Source: Himantopus leucocephalus (Eukaryota; Chordata; Aves; Charadriiformes; Recurvirostridae). From it: a DNA stretch of 64,000 nt. The stretch is from the NCBI GenBank assembly GCA_003993805.1, contig RSEF01000004.1, forward strand, positions 18,123,821 through 18,187,820, read 5' to 3'. A model generated the notes under the pieces. The model was not told where the DNA came from. It was given only the letters and a program-made list of their open reading frames with translations, and searched no databases. Position numbers and translations under genes: made by a program. Of the stretch, positions 61,291 to 64,000 are shown one piece after another; position 1 is the first letter of the stretch; every line of letters begins with the position of its first letter.

Positions 61291-64000
61291 AACCCTTTTC
61301 TTGCACTGTTGTAATCTCTCCTGGTCACAGTTACTTGTAAGAAAATAAATAGATATTACGTAGAAAGAAAATCATTAACAGTAGGGGAAACTTTCAAAAG
61401 GAGAGAGACAAGATGGAAATGTTATTTTAAGACTAGATAATTACCTTGGAACGCAGTAGGGTTATGTAGAAATTACTGAATAGCAGAGCGAAGTATATCA
61501 TGCATTTCTGTTTTCTTCTAAATTTAAAAAGAAATTTAAATGAAATTAAAAAGTAGAAAACTAAACATTTAAGGAAAGAAGGTAACCTCTAAAATCCAAA
61601 AACTGGATTTGATGAGAAATCTCAAGACTCAAGGTTCAAGAATTGGCACTACATGTGAACAATAAGAAAGCAATTACAGTGGGTAAACATTTCTTTAAAG
61701 GAGATAAAAGTCTGTAAGTTTTAAGTTTAACCCAAATCACCAGCTGCCTGAGGTGACAAATCATTTCCTCTCTGCAGGTTATTCCATCCAGGCAGATTTT
61801 CTTCCAAGTTAAACTGAAGGTTCAGTTACTGGACACTGTAATAGGTGATCCATAGATTTAATGGATTACTGCTCTGATGAGAGTAACAGTCGCTATTTTA
61901 ATATGGAAGTGGCAATATGTAACACGATGAGTGTGACGGTGGAACAGTGATCTTCAGGGCTGAGTTTACTAACAGGCTTTCATTAAAACTGTTGTTAACC
62001 TGATTTTAGAAGAAGTCACGGTATGAACCAAAAAGAAAATTCTTGTTGCTGACATCTCTTTTCCATTGATGAATGGAAGCGTAGAGGCATCCAAAAAATT
62101 AAACTGCGGTAAGATAAGCTCTGAAGTTGTGAAGTCTCTTCTGTTTAACAGCGAGCAGGGTAATGTGGTGTAGGTAGCTCCCCTTTTCCTCTGAGGGGAA
62201 CATACCTCACATTTGGTACAGGTAAGAGCTTAAACACAGGCAGTTCCAGTGCATCACCTGGTGTATTGTAAATTCCTAGCCTGCTAATCCTCCTCAAAAA
62301 ATCGGTGCATCTCATGTCAAGATGCACATGTCGAAAATCGTATCCATTGCTCCTGTTAACCATAACATTGAGTTTTATGGAGTAAAAGATCATCTATATG
62401 AAAACTTGAAAATATATGCCATGCCTATCTAGTAACCATGATTTTTTCTCTGCTGTCTAAAACCAAGCGCAGTTTGTATGTTACTTAAGTGCAATTAAGT
62501 ATACATTTAACTAGGGAGTCTGCAGGATTCCAGGCAGTTTGTGACAGTTGCCAGCATGGATGATAAACAATCCCACCTCCTACTGCAGTAGACCAAAGCT
62601 CTAAAGAACAAATTGGAGTTATTTGTCAAAACATTCCCATAGCAATGGTGATTTGCCTAAGCGAAGCCAGATTTTTTACTGCAATAGAATGCACACAAAA
62701 AATTGCATATAAACTCAATATGTATTCTTTAATTTTTCCTCTCAGTGTTTTTGCAGTGTTTTGGGATATAGGCTGTACTGAAAAGGGAATAGCATATATT
62801 TCTCAAAAATGTCCTGGTATTTATCTATTATGTTTTAGCTTTTCAACAGCAAGAGTTAAATGTGGTGTGCCACTGGAGCCCCTTTATAGCTCCTTTATTT
62901 ATTTCACATAAATGTGGGATAAATGAAGTGAGTAAACAATCAAACATTGTTTTTCTTTTACTTGGCATTTCCTATAGCTCTGGAATGTTATAGTGAACAT
63001 ACGCTTTTATGCAGTGGTAATGACATAAAAGTTGTGTTTGATTGCCTGTGCCCTGCACAAATCACAAAAACTTATTTCATAGCACTCCACGCTATCAAAA
63101 AATGCAGCCATGCAGCACTGAAAATAAAACAATTTAATGTGAATTGGGGCAGCATGCCTAAAATGTTCACACTAAGAAGCTTGACTGCTGGTACTTAGAT
63201 CACCTGAACCTGTTGATTAGAAGGAAAATTTGAACTAAACTTTTAAGGCCACAAAGATTTCTGAATATTGCTTGATATCAGCAATGAACCTAAACAGTAA
63301 AATATGATGCTATTTCCCATCATTTTCTTGCTATAATAGTACCAGAAATGTTTTCTTTTTCTGGCAAGATCATCAGTGAGTGTAGTGTAGAGAATGCTGT
63401 CGTAGCAGAAGAGTGGCCTTTTATAGCTGTGTGTCTTTTAAAAAAGAGTCTGTTGAATAGATAGTAAATTTGGGAAATAAACACAGTACTACTGTTGCCT
63501 TTAACACCTTCCCCTCACAGGAAATTTCAAAATGTTTTATCCCCTATAAATATCCGTCAGCTCTGAATTTGTCATTCGTTCTCTTCTGTCACACAAGTCA
63601 TCTCTTGCATGAGCCTTTGTACTTTGATTTTGAATGTAGAGAAAATAGACTGCTAAATTCAGAAAATGCAAATATTGTTCATCTGCCTTTGTTGTTTCCA
63701 TAAAAATGAAGCTGTGTAACTGTCAATGATATATAGCATCACATAATGTGCCTCTGACTTGACATGATTCAGTAATTACAAATTAGGAAATCATTGCTTA
63801 TTCTGCTTGACATTCTTGTTACATTAATGCAATTTATTATTTATTTATATAGGATGACATTAGGTGGTTTTTTGCACTCTGCATTTTATGTCACTCGAGA
63901 GGACATGCCTGCAATTGTAAGTGGTCCTGAGTCTAGGCCAACTCTGTCACTTATGCATGGGACAGTACTGACATCAAAACTTGGTAGCCTTCATGAGAGA
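61291..64000. other. Unique non-coding DNA
   Basis: No supported gene. Short frames (88 codons at 62645-62911, 83 codons at 62947-63198) have no recognised product. The latter stretch has mixed composition and could be conserved regulatory DNA. Nothing else recognised up to the window edge. Confidence 0.55.

Noticed and set aside
1..64000. CRISPR arrays, rRNA/tRNA genes, mitochondrial insertions, endogenous viral coding genes
   Set aside because: Looked for and not seen: no regular spaced repeats, no intact tRNA fold, no mitochondrial-like coding text, no retroviral gag, pol or env motifs.

Overview
This window looks like nuclear DNA from a bird. It is AT-rich, has no bacterial-type gene organisation, and carries several CR1 LINE fragments. 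Two of these keep the archosaur-type CR1 3' end, with a 'gattctatgattct' tail or its complement. The species cannot be told from the sequence. Four single N characters mark assembly joins.

I recognise no complete gene. No reading frame matches a protein family I know apart from decayed LINE reverse transcriptase, and there are no rRNA or tRNA genes, CRISPR arrays or operons. The window is best read as a gene desert or the inside of very large introns. Three plus-strand places have exon-like splice signals: 18292-18396 (the best coding candidate, 105 nt, flanked by an excellent acceptor and donor), 30666-30936 with 30966-31020 (probably non-coding), and 38068-38161 (weak). These are hypotheses.

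Interspersed repeats are the firmest content. CR1-type LINE pieces lie at 1-62, 36562-36765, 42690-43490, 47251-47690 and 54941-55014, all on the minus strand, and at 50242-50322 on the plus strand. The 47251-47690 copy is old but still shows three reverse transcriptase blocks in the right order. Two old amniote-type repeats lie at 7633-7696 and 26005-26137. A possible LTR start (61224) and a tRNA-like SINE head (56404) are weaker.

The most concrete oddity is at 53836-54510. Two very short contigs bounded by single Ns are near-identical to neighbouring sequence, so this stretch is very probably falsely duplicated by assembly. Small-scale structures include a perfect 13-bp hairpin at 27425-27454, a 28-bp TAAT-containing quasi-palindrome at 11913-11940, a fresh 28-bp tandem duplication at 32435-32483 and a strand-asymmetric pyrimidine-rich block at 58665-59090. 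Several unique AT-rich stretches have the look of conserved regulatory DNA, but this cannot be shown without alignments. I see no convincing new biological system.
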